Assembly (NCBI GenBank): GCA_964559135.1
Contig: CAZLGG010000161.1
Location: 1-6,195, forward strand
From: DRQF01 sp964559135
GTDB lineage: Bacteria > Planctomycetota > GCA-002687715 > DRQF01
Reading direction: 5' to 3'
DNA: 6,195 nucleotides
Numbering within the stretch: the first letter of the stretch is position 1; the number at the start of each line of letters is the position of its first letter. Position numbers and translations under genes: made by a program. The notes under the pieces were generated by a model, which saw only the letters and a program-made list of their open reading frames with translations, was not told the DNA's origin and did not search any database. Shown piece after piece: positions 6,170 through 6,195 of this stretch.

Positions 6170-6195
6170 TCAGTCGGCGGCGGGCAGGGCGTCGT

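Overview
The window is GC-rich (high GC, strong G/C third-position bias) and reads as a bacterial chromosome segment. Two adjacent secreted proteins carry a module style that I associate with Planctomycetota: FG-GAP/integrin-type beta-propellers, and a small beta-rich domain built around a 'P.(V/L)AGL...Q' core. A planctomycete or a similar large-genome environmental bacterium is the best guess. This rests on protein style, not on a marker gene.

Layout, left to right. Positions 1-204 are non-coding leader with a possible promoter. Positions 205-1794 (+) encode an exported seven-repeat FG-GAP beta-propeller protein with a C-terminal beta domain. Positions 1795-2276 hold no intact gene, but the minus strand carries what looks like a decayed FG-GAP repeat. 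Positions 2277-3629 (+) encode an exported protein with an N-terminal beta domain, similar in style to the C-terminus of the first protein, followed by a GH114/TM1410-type (endo-alpha-1,4-polygalactosaminidase-like) catalytic domain. Positions 3630-4230 are an intergenic stretch with a small cluster of direct repeats resembling the end of an IS21-type element, but no transposase. A minus-strand tRNA-Pro(GGG) gene lies at 4284-4358, with a probable promoter at 4427-4454 and a strong intrinsic terminator (perfect 16-bp stem) just past its 3' end. Positions 4507-5883 (+) encode a complete MATE-family multidrug/sodium antiporter. Positions 5912-6169 (-) hold the C-terminal part of a beta-rich protein running in from the right edge, with an unexplained in-frame TGA at 6170-6172.

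Functionally, the two secreted proteins have similar architecture and orientation. They may both act on or at the cell surface or on extracellular polysaccharide, but the 482-bp gap and separate ribosome binding sites argue against a tight operon. The tRNA gene and the MATE transporter are unrelated housekeeping and efflux functions. I see no CRISPR array, phage module, toxin-antitoxin pair or defence cluster, and no convincing new multi-gene system. The more unusual items are the domain sharing between the two secreted proteins, the antisense FG-GAP relic, the orphan IS-like repeats and the in-frame stop at the right edge.
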